NCBI RefSeq assembly: GCF_000428045.1
Contig: NZ_ATZE01000001.1
Location: forward strand, 248,265-312,264
Source: Sedimenticola selenatireducens DSM 17993
GTDB taxonomy: Bacteria > Pseudomonadota > Gammaproteobacteria > Chromatiales > Chromatiaceae
Reading direction: 5' to 3'
DNA length: 64,000 nt
The notes beneath the pieces were generated by a model, which was not told where the DNA came from, searched no databases, and saw only the letters and a list, made by a program, of their open reading frames with translations. Position numbers and translations under genes: made by a program. Position 1 is the first letter of the stretch; every line of letters begins with the position of its first letter. Of the stretch, positions 17,235 through 26,275 are shown piece after piece.

Positions 17235-19107
17235 GATATTTCAAGGCGAATCGATAGCCCCGGGTTTTGCTGTAGGGCCGCTGTGTGTTTTGAATGGCGA
17301 TTCATGGACAAAGCCGCCAGCCAGTGAGGCGGATAATCCCTCACTGGAACTCGACCGCTTCCGACAGCAGGTTCATATGCTCGAACAGGAGATAGAGGAA
17401 ACAGTCGATCAGCTCGAATCAGAAGCCTATCGCGCTGAGGCGGAGATTATGTCTACTCACCTGGCGTTGCTGCGAGATCCGGAATTACATGGTCAGATTT
17501 ATGATCTTATCCAGAATAATCGTCACCGGGCTGAGACCGCAGTAGAGCAGGTTCTGCAGAGTATGGCCGCTATGTTGGCCTCTGCAGAGGACCCTCTGCT
17601 GGCCGAGCGCGCTGCAGATCTGCGGGATCTGGCGATACGCCTGGAGGCTGGATTCTCTGAGCGGCATGCTTTCTTGCCGTTAACCGCCTGGGACAGAGCA
17701 GGATGCTTCATCATCGCTTTACCCGAATTGATGCCCAGCCTTGTATTAAAGGCCAGGGAACTTGGCGTGGCTGGTTTTATTGTTGCGTATGGTACTGGCG
17801 TTTCCCATGGGGCGATCCTGGCCAAATCATTTGGCATGCCAGTTGTGCGTGTCGCAAGTCTGGAGTACGTCACACGATTTTCCGGGCGGAATATTCTGGT
17901 ATGGGGTGAAGGCGAAGTCCTGGTGGAACCAAACGAGATAGAGTTATCAGCTCGAAAGCTTCCGGATAATGTTATTCCGATAGAGCGGGTGGCTGGGGCG
18001 CCAGAGGCGCGTGTCTGGATCAGCATTGTCGATCCCGGGCAATTGGAAGCAGTTGAGTGGGCAGGTATAGAAGGGGTTGGGTTGTACCGCAGTGAGGCCC
18101 TGTTCATGCGCTACCGAGAGGACTTTCCGAGCGAGCAGGAGCAGTTTACGGCATACCGCAGGTTATTTCGGCTGGCAGGGCGAAGGCCGGTGGTATTCCG
18201 CACTGTCGATCTGGGAGCGGACAAGCCGGTGGAACACATGCGCTTCGGTCCTCAGGTCAATCCTTCCCTGGGATTAAGAGCCCATCGCTTGTTTCGTTTC
18301 CACCCGGAACTCCTGATTACGCAAATTCGCGCACTGTTGCGTGCGGCCTCTGGTGACCACCGATTGTGGCTGATGTTTCCCATGCTGGAGACTATTGACC
18401 AGCTGCATTTCGTACAGAGCCTGGTTGATGAGGCGATACAGTCCCTCGTTAATGAGGGCATAACATTCCAAAGCGATTTTCGCCAAGGCGTGCTGGTAGA
18501 AACCCCGAGCGCCGCCTGGAGTTTCCGTCGCCTGCTCAAAGAAGTGGACTTCGCCAGTATCGGCACTAACGATTTGGTACAGTACCTGTTTGCCGTTGAG
18601 CGCAATACCGCCAACGTGGCCGATCTGTATCAGCCCGAACACCCTGTGGTATTGGAAGTCATACACCATTTGACGCAGATAGCTGCTGATGCCGGTAAAC
18701 CGATATTTATCTGCGGGGAGATGGCTGCAGATATGTCTCTGCTCCCCGTGCTCGTCGGACTGGGTCTTCGTGATTTCAGTTTGTCAATGGGTGCCGCGGC
18801 CATCGCAGTGCGTGATCTTTCAGGGTTGGATGAAACTGCCTGCCGACGGCTTGCGCAACAGTGTCTGGCAGCCGACACAGTGAACAATGTCCATACATTG
18901 CTGAACAGGCCGGATAAGCAACCTGTCCCATCTCAGGTAGTCGCTGAAGGTGACGTGCTGGATCCTGTCTGCGGGATGGTTGTGCATGCCAACGATACAC
19001 CCTATGCGATCGATGTGGGGGAGTTGTCCCACTATTTTTGCTCCCGCTCCTGCCTTAACTATTTTATGGATCACTTAAAGCAAGTGAATGGAACTACATC
19101 AGAATAG
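17224..19107 (+). CDS. PTS Enzyme I (PtsI)-like PEP phosphotransferase with C-terminal YHS domain
   Basis: This 627-residue protein keeps the full Enzyme I plan: N-terminal HPr-binding and phosphohistidine region with GTGVSHGAILAKS (His195), then the PEP-binding barrel with GVGLYRSEALFM, RTVDLGADKP, GTNDLVQY and the catalytic Cys in FICGEMAAD. EI takes phosphate from PEP and passes it to HPr or NPr. After residue 570 a YHS domain is attached (DPVCGMVV, HYFCSRSC), which is not part of normal EI. No HPr, NPr or Enzyme II gene is in the window. The start overlaps the small gene upstream. A metal- or redox-modulated phosphotransfer regulator is my inference. Confidence 0.85.
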   Translation: MSVEIFQGESIAPGFAVGPLCVLNGDSWTKPPASEADNPSLELDRFRQQVHMLEQEIEETVDQLESEAYRAEAEIMSTHLALLRDPELHGQIYDLIQNNRHRAETAVEQVLQSMAAMLASAEDPLLAERAADLRDLAIRLEAGFSERHAFLPLTAWDRAGCFIIALPELMPSLVLKARELGVAGFIVAYGTGVSHGAILAKSFGMPVVRVASLEYVTRFSGRNILVWGEGEVLVEPNEIELSARKLPDNVIPIERVAGAPEARVWISIVDPGQLEAVEWAGIEGVGLYRSEALFMRYREDFPSEQEQFTAYRRLFRLAGRRPVVFRTVDLGADKPVEHMRFGPQVNPSLGLRAHRLFRFHPELLITQIRALLRAASGDHRLWLMFPMLETIDQLHFVQSLVDEAIQSLVNEGITFQSDFRQGVLVETPSAAWSFRRLLKEVDFASIGTNDLVQYLFAVERNTANVADLYQPEHPVVLEVIHHLTQIAADAGKPIFICGEMAADMSLLPVLVGLGLRDFSLSMGAAAIAVRDLSGLDETACRRLAQQCLAADTVNNVHTLLNRPDKQPVPSQVVAEGDVLDPVCGMVVHANDTPYAIDVGELSHYFCSRSCLNYFMDHLKQVNGTTSE

Positions 19108-19387
19108 GATAACAAACAGGTAACCATGTCAACTGATTGTCCTGCTGGCTACGAACAGGGTGTTAGCGGTAAATGAAATGACAAATGAACAGGGAACGAA
19201 TAGTTATATACGATCGGAACAGCGGGGCTTGCTACTAGTCGATATGTCTGGAGCGGGTACCATTTTTACCGCATTTCCATTCAGTACCCCACTGACGCGA
19301 TAACCAGAGTACCCAATCTGCCGGTGCACCGGTAAAGGTGGATGTAATCTGGAACAGACATGAGTTGCGCCCCATAGTTGCTCAAGA

Positions 19388-20791
19388 TTATCTTGGCAGG
19401 ATCAGCCTGGCGCACAGACCGCTTTCTGTTCGATTGTGCAGTGTCAAGTCACCTCCATGAGAACGCGCGATGTTTCGGGCTATGCCCAATCCTAATCCAG
19501 TCCCACCGGTATGCTGTGCACGGGAACTCTCCAGGCGAAAGAACGGATCGAATACTTTTTCAAGACTCTCTTCCGGTATGCCGGGACCATTGTCGCAGAT
19601 GGATATCCTGATCTCCTCTTTTGTATCCTCGATACTGATGTCGGCCCGGCCACCATAGCGCACTGCATTCCCGACCAGATTGACGATGCAGCGTTTCAGG
19701 GCAAGCGGTTTTCCGGGATAAGGTTCGATAATTTGACCGTGGAGTTCTATCTCCTCATACGCTTCGCTTCCGTCCGCCTGAATGCTTTCAAGCAGTGCCA
19801 TCAGGTCTATTTGCTGGCTCGGCTCGCTGGTTTCTGTGCCCCGCATGAAATCCAGTGTAGCGGTCACCATTGACTCCATCTCATCAAGATCCTTTTGAAT
19901 TTTCTCCCGTTGCTCATCGTCGTCCATCAGGTCCGCACGCAAGCGGATTCTGGTCAGGGGAGTCTTGAGATCATGCGAAACCGCAGCCAGTATACCGGCG
20001 CGATCTTGAATGAAATTATTCAGACGTTTCTGCATCCTGTTGAACGCCTTTGCAGTAGCCCTGACTTCATCGGGTCCGGTCTCTTTGAGCGGTGACTGCT
20101 GAATATTCTTTCCAAGCCCGTCGGCGGCCCGCCGCAATTCGGCCAAAGGACGGATAATCGAGCGCACGCCGATGAGCGACAGTAATACAACGCTCATCAA
20201 CAAAATACCCAACACCACGAGCAGGCGTGCTGGCCAATTGAACAACTGCTCCGGGACACCGTGTTCGAAGCGCACCCAGGAGCCATCCTGCAGCCTGACC
20301 TGAATCTGAAAAAAACGAGCCATGGCATGCACTCCATGCATGTAGGCCCAGGGCCCAGACATTGAAGCGTTTCCGGACATGTGCTGGCGGTGCATCGGAG
20401 GCATCCGTGGCTGCATGACCGAATCACCCATAGATATCCTGACTTCGTTATTCAGGGGCAGAAAATTGGCCAACTGATTTTTAATCATTTCAGAAGCAAG
20501 GGTGGGATTCTGATTCGACTCCTGATTCTGGATTGGCCGGTCCGACAGAGTGATCTGCATCTCCCGGCTGGCCAGCATTGGCAATAACGATGGGCGCTCC
20601 TGGAGAGGAAAAGATTCCAGCAGACGGACGATGCCCGCGGTACGGGTGATCAGGTCATCCCGTATGGATTGGTAGAGTACCTGCCCGCGGTCTCGTAATA
20701 GTATGAAAGCCGATATGAGTTGAGTCAGAATCAGGCCGGTGAGCAAGACCAATACCAGCCGGCCAAACAGTGAACGTGGGAGTATGCGCAT
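19388..20791 (-). CDS. EnvZ/CusS-like sensor histidine kinase with Met/His-rich periplasmic loop
   Basis: A 467-residue kinase: membrane helix (about 10-32), periplasmic domain, second helix (about 190-210), HAMP, HisKA (AAVSHDLKTPLTRIR) and ATPase domain (NLVGNAVRYGG, DNGPGIPEE, GTGLGLGIA). The periplasmic loop (about 120-165) is dense in Met and His (MPPMHRQHM, HGVHAM), suggesting direct sensing of Cu(I) or Ag(I). It lies 16 bp downstream of its response regulator on the same strand. Confidence 0.9.
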   Translation of the reverse strand: MRILPRSLFGRLVLVLLTGLILTQLISAFILLRDRGQVLYQSIRDDLITRTAGIVRLLESFPLQERPSLLPMLASREMQITLSDRPIQNQESNQNPTLASEMIKNQLANFLPLNNEVRISMGDSVMQPRMPPMHRQHMSGNASMSGPWAYMHGVHAMARFFQIQVRLQDGSWVRFEHGVPEQLFNWPARLLVVLGILLMSVVLLSLIGVRSIIRPLAELRRAADGLGKNIQQSPLKETGPDEVRATAKAFNRMQKRLNNFIQDRAGILAAVSHDLKTPLTRIRLRADLMDDDEQREKIQKDLDEMESMVTATLDFMRGTETSEPSQQIDLMALLESIQADGSEAYEEIELHGQIIEPYPGKPLALKRCIVNLVGNAVRYGGRADISIEDTKEEIRISICDNGPGIPEESLEKVFDPFFRLESSRAQHTGGTGLGLGIARNIARSHGGDLTLHNRTESGLCARLILPR

Positions 20792-20807
20792 GTCCCGATT
20801 ACTCTCT

Positions 20808-21533
20808 TCAGTGAGTTGACAATACTTTACTGGCGAGCAGATAGCCGCGACCGCGTACGGTCTTGATCAGTTCGGGCTGTTTGGCGTCGTCGCCCAGGCG
20901 CCTGCGCAGCCGTCCGATCAGCACGTCGATACTGCGGTCAAAGGGACCGCTATCCTTTCCCTGAGTCAGATCGAGTAGCTGATCCCGGGTAAGTGCTCTG
21001 TTCGGGTGGGTCAACAGGACGTGCAACAGTTGGTACTCCAGGTTGCTCAACGGCACGACGACTCCAACCGGCGAGGTGAGGTGCTGGGTGCGGGTATTCA
21101 GTGTCCAACCGGAAAAGGCCAATTTTTCCGGCGCATCAGCCAGTGGGTCGCCGGGCATTTCCCTTGTTCGGCGAAGTACCACCTTAATTCTGGCCAGTAA
21201 TTCTCTGGCGCTGAATGGTTTGGCGAGATAATCGTCTGCTCCCATTTCCAGACCCAGTATCCGGTCCATCTCATCTCCCCGGGCGGTCAGCATGATTACC
21301 GGGATTCTGGAATGTACGCGCAACGTTCGGCAAAGCTCCATACCATCGGCACCGGGCAGCATCAGGTCCAGTACGATGAGGTCGATGCGGGCCTGATCCA
21401 ACGCTTTCCACATACCGCTTCCTTCTGCCGCTGTGGTTACCCGCAAACCGTTTTTCTCAAGATAGGTCTTGAGCAGGTGGCGGATCTCGGGGTCATCGTC
21501 GACAACCAGAATGTGATCTTCCTGTATGTTCAT
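20808..21533 (-). CDS. OmpR/PhoB-family response regulator
   Basis: A 241-residue regulator with a receiver domain (acidic VDDD, phospho-Asp in LIVLDLMLPG, Lys in YLAKPF) and a C-terminal winged-helix domain (RALTRDQLLD, SIDVLIGRLRRRLGDD, VRGRGYLL). It is transcribed with the kinase downstream and is divergent from the Spy-like gene at 21721. Direct repeats in the shared intergenic region are the likely binding site. Confidence 0.93.
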   Translation of the reverse strand: MNIQEDHILVVDDDPEIRHLLKTYLEKNGLRVTTAAEGSGMWKALDQARIDLIVLDLMLPGADGMELCRTLRVHSRIPVIMLTARGDEMDRILGLEMGADDYLAKPFSARELLARIKVVLRRTREMPGDPLADAPEKLAFSGWTLNTRTQHLTSPVGVVVPLSNLEYQLLHVLLTHPNRALTRDQLLDLTQGKDSGPFDRSIDVLIGRLRRRLGDDAKQPELIKTVRGRGYLLASKVLSTH

Positions 21534-21605
21534 GGGGATGATTCTAACGCGCTGGCCAGTCTGCGTTGAATTTTAAATGTAACGCCAGGTAAGTTTCGGT
21601 GCGTT

Positions 21606-21622
21606 TGTTACATCATGTTACA
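21606..21622 (+). promoter_or_regulatory. Probable OmpR-family direct-repeat operator
   Basis: Two copies of TGTTACA (21606-21612 and 21616-21622) are in direct repeat at 10-bp spacing, about one helical turn, as is usual for OmpR/PhoB-type regulators. They lie between the divergent regulator gene and the Spy-like gene. The matching regulator is inferred from position. Confidence 0.6.
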
Positions 21623-21720
21623 AAAAGCCGATTTGCTGACATCGGAATCTTACAGAGTCGCGCTTGAATAACAATCAAGCCTAGCGAATCGATGCCGGGC
21701 AATTGAAGAAGGAGAGAGCC

Positions 21721-22305
21721 ATGAAACAGAAGACAAAACGTGATTTGAGTATTGTTGCCGTATCCATGCTTGCTATTGGCGTGACAGGCGTTGTACTGGC
21801 CCAGGGTGGATTTGGCCCCGGATCAGGACCGGGTTGGGGCGGACATCAAGCGATGATGGGCTCGCCCGGTGGGATGCATAATCCGGGCGGAATGATGGGC
21901 GGCCCCCGCGGAATGCACAACCCAGGTGGGATGATGGGTGGCCCTGGCGGCATGTACAATCCCGGTGCCGGCCGAGGAGGTATGATGGGTGGTGATCCGG
22001 TTGCCTTTACGGATCAGCGGTTGACCGAGTTGAAATCCGCATTAGGCGTTACCGGTGAACAGGAGAAAGCTTGGAACACTTACGCCGATGCGCTGAAAGG
22101 CCAGGCCGATATGATGATGTCTCATCGGCAACTGATGTTCGGGGGGGAGCAGATTACCGCTGAACAGCGCTTTGCTTTCCATCAGCAGGGTCTGGATCAG
22201 ATGCAGAAGATCGCTACCGCCAGTCGTGATCTGTACAGCACGTTGACCCCGGAGCAGCAGGCTAAAGCTGGTAATTTGATTGGCATGCATCACGCTATGC
22301 GGTGA
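21721..22305 (+). CDS. Spy/LTXXQ-like periplasmic protein with Gly/Met-rich repeats
   Basis: The ATG at 21721 follows GGAGAG; 194 residues. A signal peptide (to about VLAQG) is followed by repeats of GGMMGGPxGMHNPGG and a helical C-terminal part with Spy-like features (ERL-type helix, LTPEQQAKAGNLIG). Spy/CpxP-type proteins are periplasmic chaperones or metal binders induced by envelope and copper stress. Divergent from the OmpR-type regulator and behind its putative operator. Confidence 0.75.
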   Translation: MKQKTKRDLSIVAVSMLAIGVTGVVLAQGGFGPGSGPGWGGHQAMMGSPGGMHNPGGMMGGPRGMHNPGGMMGGPGGMYNPGAGRGGMMGGDPVAFTDQRLTELKSALGVTGEQEKAWNTYADALKGQADMMMSHRQLMFGGEQITAEQRFAFHQQGLDQMQKIATASRDLYSTLTPEQQAKAGNLIGMHHAMR

Positions 22306-22384
22306 GCGCGTTCGCAATATGCTCCAATTGCCCGGTCAGGGAGGGCCGGGCCCAATTTTTGAATCTGGTAGAAGGAGAAGCGAC

Positions 22385-22612
22385 ATGATGGGTAGCGAAT
22401 TTGGATTGGGATATGGATTTGGAATTCATGGGTTGGGTATGGTCGCTTTTTGGGTTCTTATCGTGCTCCTGATAGTTTTTTTAGTCCGAGGGATTTTTGG
22501 AGGAAATAGCAGCCCGGATGGCAAGAGTGCTATCGAAATTCTTGATGAGCGCTACGCAAGTGGTGAGATCGAACAAAGTGAGTACGAAGAGAGAAAGAGG
22601 GCGTTGACCTGA
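22385..22612 (+). CDS. SHOCT-domain small membrane protein
   Basis: 75 residues from the ATG at 22385 (GAAGGAG upstream). One membrane helix (about 16-36), then a C-terminal SHOCT motif (AIEILDERYASGEIEQSEYEERKRAL). A paralogue of the same build lies at 30557-30781, downstream of the copper ATPase. SHOCT motifs are found at protein ends and are thought to mediate oligomerisation. Confidence 0.8.
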   Translation: MMGSEFGLGYGFGIHGLGMVAFWVLIVLLIVFLVRGIFGGNSSPDGKSAIEILDERYASGEIEQSEYEERKRALT

Positions 22613-23013
22613 GGCCGGAAACGGCACTTTGGGTAATCCGCGTTTTCACACGGTGATCGCTGATGAGAGTGATTCGATTAGCAGGAAGACATAACAAAAC
22701 GTGGAAGTTTTTATCGTTTCGTCGAATTGGCAATATCAGGGGTAACTATGTTGCCTAGATCATGTGAACTCTAATCAATTGAAAAATAAGGAGAAGATAT
22801 ACGCTCTGTCAAATGGCATGAATACTGTATTAAGTAAGTGTGTATCACAGAGAGTGAGCGACACATTGGGCATTGTTGCACGCTACCTTTCAACAGCCGG
22901 AACACAATCCAGGTGGCGATAAAATCACAAGTGAAGTAGGCAATTAATTGAGTTTTCCAATATCAAAGAACCAAAGAACAAATAAGCACGATCTGCGGAA
23001 TCACCGACTCTTA
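22613..23013 (+). other. Intergenic region before the copper gene block
   Basis: No gene is convincing in this 400-bp stretch. A short GCCG-GAAA-CGGC hairpin lies at about 22614-22625, without a T-run. The rest is AT-rich and shows no clear operator. Confidence 0.4.
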
Positions 23014-23388
23014 ATGTTCCAAATATTCAATAAACCAACGATATTTCTACTTGCCATTTTACTGGGAATGTCATTCCAGTATGGTGCGGTGGCTGGTTCT
23101 GTCAGTACAGGGAAACAGTCGGCAGATCTGAATCACGCGATAAATTTGTCCGATACCAACTTATTTTCAGCAATCAAAAATATATCAATTCAGGAGCGTA
23201 GCGGAAATGATGATAGCAGTCATAATGATCAATCCTGCTCGTCGGGACACTGTACTCTCTGCGCACTGGCGATCTCTCCAGATGCTGTAAGTTCCGAGAA
23301 ATACACCTCCATTTCCATTATTCCACTGAATACCAGCGGTTTTGTAAGCCACATCTCTTTCTCTCTTTTCCGCCCACCCAAGATGTAA
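23014..23388 (+). CDS. Secreted hypothetical protein with CSSGHCTLC motif
   Basis: From the ATG at 23014 the product has 124 residues with a signal peptide (to about GAVAG). Its mature part contains a His/Cys motif (SHNDQSCSSGHCTLCAL) reminiscent of DUF2946-type proteins found beside copper genes. It lies directly upstream of the multicopper oxidase. Family uncertain; metal binding is inferred from the motif and location. Confidence 0.6.
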   Translation: MFQIFNKPTIFLLAILLGMSFQYGAVAGSVSTGKQSADLNHAINLSDTNLFSAIKNISIQERSGNDDSSHNDQSCSSGHCTLCALAISPDAVSSEKYTSISIIPLNTSGFVSHISFSLFRPPKM

Positions 23389-23499
23389 CTTCCTTGCTAC
23401 AGGTCTCTACTTTTCAGAGATCAAATTTCAGAAAGATTAATATTTCATCTGTCCATGGCGAGTCGTATTTGCTGTGGGACTGCGTAGGAAGAACTGTTT

Positions 23500-25494
23500 A
23501 TGAGTAGTATAAAAAACCCAATATTCGAAAAGGGTATTAACCTGACGCGCCGCCGTTTTGTACAAGGCATTGCGATGGGTGGCGTCTTCGCTGGTATGGG
23601 CCTGGGATCCCGATCACTGTTGGCGGCAGCGCTTAAACATCAGGAGTTACAAACCCTTCGAGGTACCGATTTCAACCTGACCATCTCTGAGCAGGCGGTC
23701 AATTTCACCGGTGTTCCCCGTATCGCCACCACCGTCAACGGTTCACTGCCGGCACCGATTCTGCGTTGGCGCGAGGGGGATACGGTGACGCTGCGGGTTA
23801 CCAATCTGTTGCGCGAGACCAGTTCCATTCACTGGCACGGCCTCATCCTGCCAAGTGCTATGGACGGCGTGCCCGACATTGCAAATGACTTTCCCGGTAT
23901 TCGGCCGGGCGAGACCTTTACCTATCGGTTTCCAGTGCGCCAGAGCGGTACCTACTGGTACCACAGTCACTCCGGATTTCAGGAACAGACCGGTCTATAT
24001 GGCTCGATCGTGATTGATCCGAGAGAACCGGATCCCGTTACTTACGACCGCGACTACGTGGTGATGCTGTCGGATTGGACCGATGAAGATCCCATGGATG
24101 TATATCGGAAATTGAAAAAACTCAGCCACTACTACAACTTCAATGAACGCACCCAGGCAGACTTGATGAAGGACATCAATGTGAGGGGGCTGGCCGGCAC
24201 CTGGAATGACCGCAAAATGTGGAACCGGATGCGCATGAGCCAGCGTGATCTGTCGGATGTGACCGGCTATACCTACACGTTTCTGATGAATGGCCAGACA
24301 CCGGCGAACGGCTGGCAGGGACTGTTTAGGAAAGGTGAGAAGATCCGGCTGCGCTTTATCAATGGTTCGGCCATGACCTTCTTCGACGTGCGTATTCCCG
24401 GCCTGAAAATGCGTGTTGTGGCAGCAGACGGACAGAATGTTCAGCCGGTTTCGGTAGATGAATTTCGACTCGGTGTGGCAGAGACCTATGACGTTATTGT
24501 TGAACCCGAAGATGACAGGGCCTACACCATTTTTGCCCAGGATATCGCCCGTTCCGGTTATACCAGAGGAACCCTGACACCAAATCCAGGCCTGACCGCT
24601 GCGATTCCCGAGCTCGATCCGGTACCGAATCTGGAGCATGGGGACATGGGCATGAATGTGATGGATCACGGTCAGCATCAGATGGCAGATGGAATGACGA
24701 TGCCGGGAATGGATCACGGCCAGCATCAGATGTCGGACGGAACGGCCATGCCGGGGATGGCTCACGATCAACACCAGATGTCGGACGGAAAGACAATGGC
24801 GGGTATGGATCACGGCCAGCATCAGATGTCGGATGGAATGGCCATGCCGGGAATGGCTCACGATCAGCACCAGATGGCGGATGGTATGAATATGCAGGAG
24901 ATGCGGCTTGAAAAAGCGGGCAGCGGCGGCATGAAACCGGTGTCACTCAAGCCCAATCCATCAGATTTCAGCGCGCGACCGGTGCAGCATGCCAGTACCG
25001 AGTACGGCCCCCATGTGGACATGCGGGCCGATGCGCCCCAGTACCGGCTGGATGATCCCGGGGTCGGTCTGCGCGGCAATGGTCGTCGGGTTCTGACCTA
25101 CGCCGATCTGCGCAACCTGCGTACCACCCACGATCAGCCTGACCCGGACCGGGAGCTGGAACTTCACCTGACCGGCAACATGGGTCGCTATATGTGGTCA
25201 ATCGACGGGGTAAAACACAGCGACGCCGAACCCCTTCGCTGGAAGCTGGGCGAACGCCTGCGTATCACCTTTGTCAACGACACCATGATGAACCACCCGA
25301 TGCACTTGCATGGTATGTGGAGTGACCTGGAGACCGGCGACAACAATTTTCTTCCACGCAAACATACCGTGGTGGTGCAACCGGGTTCCCGGATCAGTTA
25401 CCGGGTCACCGTGGATGCGGCGGGAGGCTGGGCCTATCACTGCCATCTGCTCTACCACATGCTTGGCATGTTCCGCACCGTCATCGTGGCTTGA
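23500..25494 (+). CDS. copA: CopA-type multicopper oxidase, copper resistance
   Basis: A 664-residue three-domain multicopper oxidase with a Tat signal (LTRRRFVQG, about residues 15-23). All four copper motifs are visible: HWHG, WYHSHSG, HPMHLHGMW and HCHLLYHM. It oxidises Cu(I) in the periplasm. Between domains 2 and 3 lies a block of five 16-residue Met/His repeats that probably binds copper. A CopB-type outer membrane gene follows 12 bp later, as in classic cop operons. Confidence 0.95.
   Translation: MSSIKNPIFEKGINLTRRRFVQGIAMGGVFAGMGLGSRSLLAAALKHQELQTLRGTDFNLTISEQAVNFTGVPRIATTVNGSLPAPILRWREGDTVTLRVTNLLRETSSIHWHGLILPSAMDGVPDIANDFPGIRPGETFTYRFPVRQSGTYWYHSHSGFQEQTGLYGSIVIDPREPDPVTYDRDYVVMLSDWTDEDPMDVYRKLKKLSHYYNFNERTQADLMKDINVRGLAGTWNDRKMWNRMRMSQRDLSDVTGYTYTFLMNGQTPANGWQGLFRKGEKIRLRFINGSAMTFFDVRIPGLKMRVVAADGQNVQPVSVDEFRLGVAETYDVIVEPEDDRAYTIFAQDIARSGYTRGTLTPNPGLTAAIPELDPVPNLEHGDMGMNVMDHGQHQMADGMTMPGMDHGQHQMSDGTAMPGMAHDQHQMSDGKTMAGMDHGQHQMSDGMAMPGMAHDQHQMADGMNMQEMRLEKAGSGGMKPVSLKPNPSDFSARPVQHASTEYGPHVDMRADAPQYRLDDPGVGLRGNGRRVLTYADLRNLRTTHDQPDPDRELELHLTGNMGRYMWSIDGVKHSDAEPLRWKLGERLRITFVNDTMMNHPMHLHGMWSDLETGDNNFLPRKHTVVVQPGSRISYRVTVDAAGGWAYHCHLLYHMLGMFRTVIVA
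24661..24900 (+). repeat. Five 48-bp tandem repeats coding MDHGQHQM-type Met/His units in copA
   Basis: Five consecutive 48-bp units encode variants of a 16-residue motif that begins M(D/A)H(G/D)QHQM and ends near MPG. They extend the usual Met-rich linker of CopA oxidases. Variation among units is mostly at the D/A and G/D positions. Confidence 0.85.
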
Positions 25495-25506
25495 AGGAGA
25501 ATTGAA

Positions 25507-26208
25507 ATGATAAAAAAGACAGCAATTGCGGTGACGGCATTGGCCTTGTCAACGGCGGTTATGGCAAGTGGAGAAGACGATCCGCTGCTCTACAAAGTGA
25601 TGATCGACAAATTGGAGGTAAGAAGTACCGATGGACCCGATCCACTGGTTCTGGATGCGGATGCCTGGATCGGCTACGACCTCAACAAGTTCTGGTTCAA
25701 AACCGAGGTAGAAGTCACAGATGGCAGGATAGAAGAAGCGGAGGTCCAGTTTCTCTACAGCCGGGCCATTGCCCCATTCTGGGATTTCCAGGCCGGCTGG
25801 CGCCACGACATCAGGCCGAAGCCGGAGCGGGATTATCTGGCACTCGGATTCAAAGGCCTGGCACCCTACCTGTTCGAAGTGGACGCGGGTCTATTCATTG
25901 GTGAATCCGGACAAGTGGGTGCCCGACTGGATGCTGAGTATGAGTATCTGTTCACGCAGAAGCTGATTCTCTCGCCGGAGATCGAGATGAACTTCTACAG
26001 CAAGGATGATGAGGAGGTAGGGGTTGGCTCCGGCCTCTCGGATATGGAACTGGGACTTCGGCTACGTTACGAAATACAGCGAGAATTTGCACCCTATATC
26101 GGCGTCAACTGGACCAAGAAATTTGGCCAGACTGCAGATTTTGCCAGAGACGAGGGTGAGGATACCAGCGATGTTCAATTTGTGATTGGTATCCGCGCCT
26201 GGTTTTGA
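25507..26208 (+). CDS. copB: CopB outer membrane copper resistance protein
   Basis: A 233-residue protein with a signal peptide and beta-barrel sequence ending in Phe. It has typical CopB features (KTEVEVTDGRIEEAEVQFLYSR split across strands, GWRHD, YLALGFKGLAPYLFEVDA, APYIGVNWTKKFG). It lacks the long Met/His-rich N-terminal region of longer CopB proteins. It follows copA and precedes a DUF4399 gene. Confidence 0.9.
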   Translation: MIKKTAIAVTALALSTAVMASGEDDPLLYKVMIDKLEVRSTDGPDPLVLDADAWIGYDLNKFWFKTEVEVTDGRIEEAEVQFLYSRAIAPFWDFQAGWRHDIRPKPERDYLALGFKGLAPYLFEVDAGLFIGESGQVGARLDAEYEYLFTQKLILSPEIEMNFYSKDDEEVGVGSGLSDMELGLRLRYEIQREFAPYIGVNWTKKFGQTADFARDEGEDTSDVQFVIGIRAWF

Positions 26209-26275
26209 AATTACTTGGAAGTGTGGGTTTCAAAGCCAGGCTGTTAACAGCCATTTATAACAAGAGGAGAGAAAG

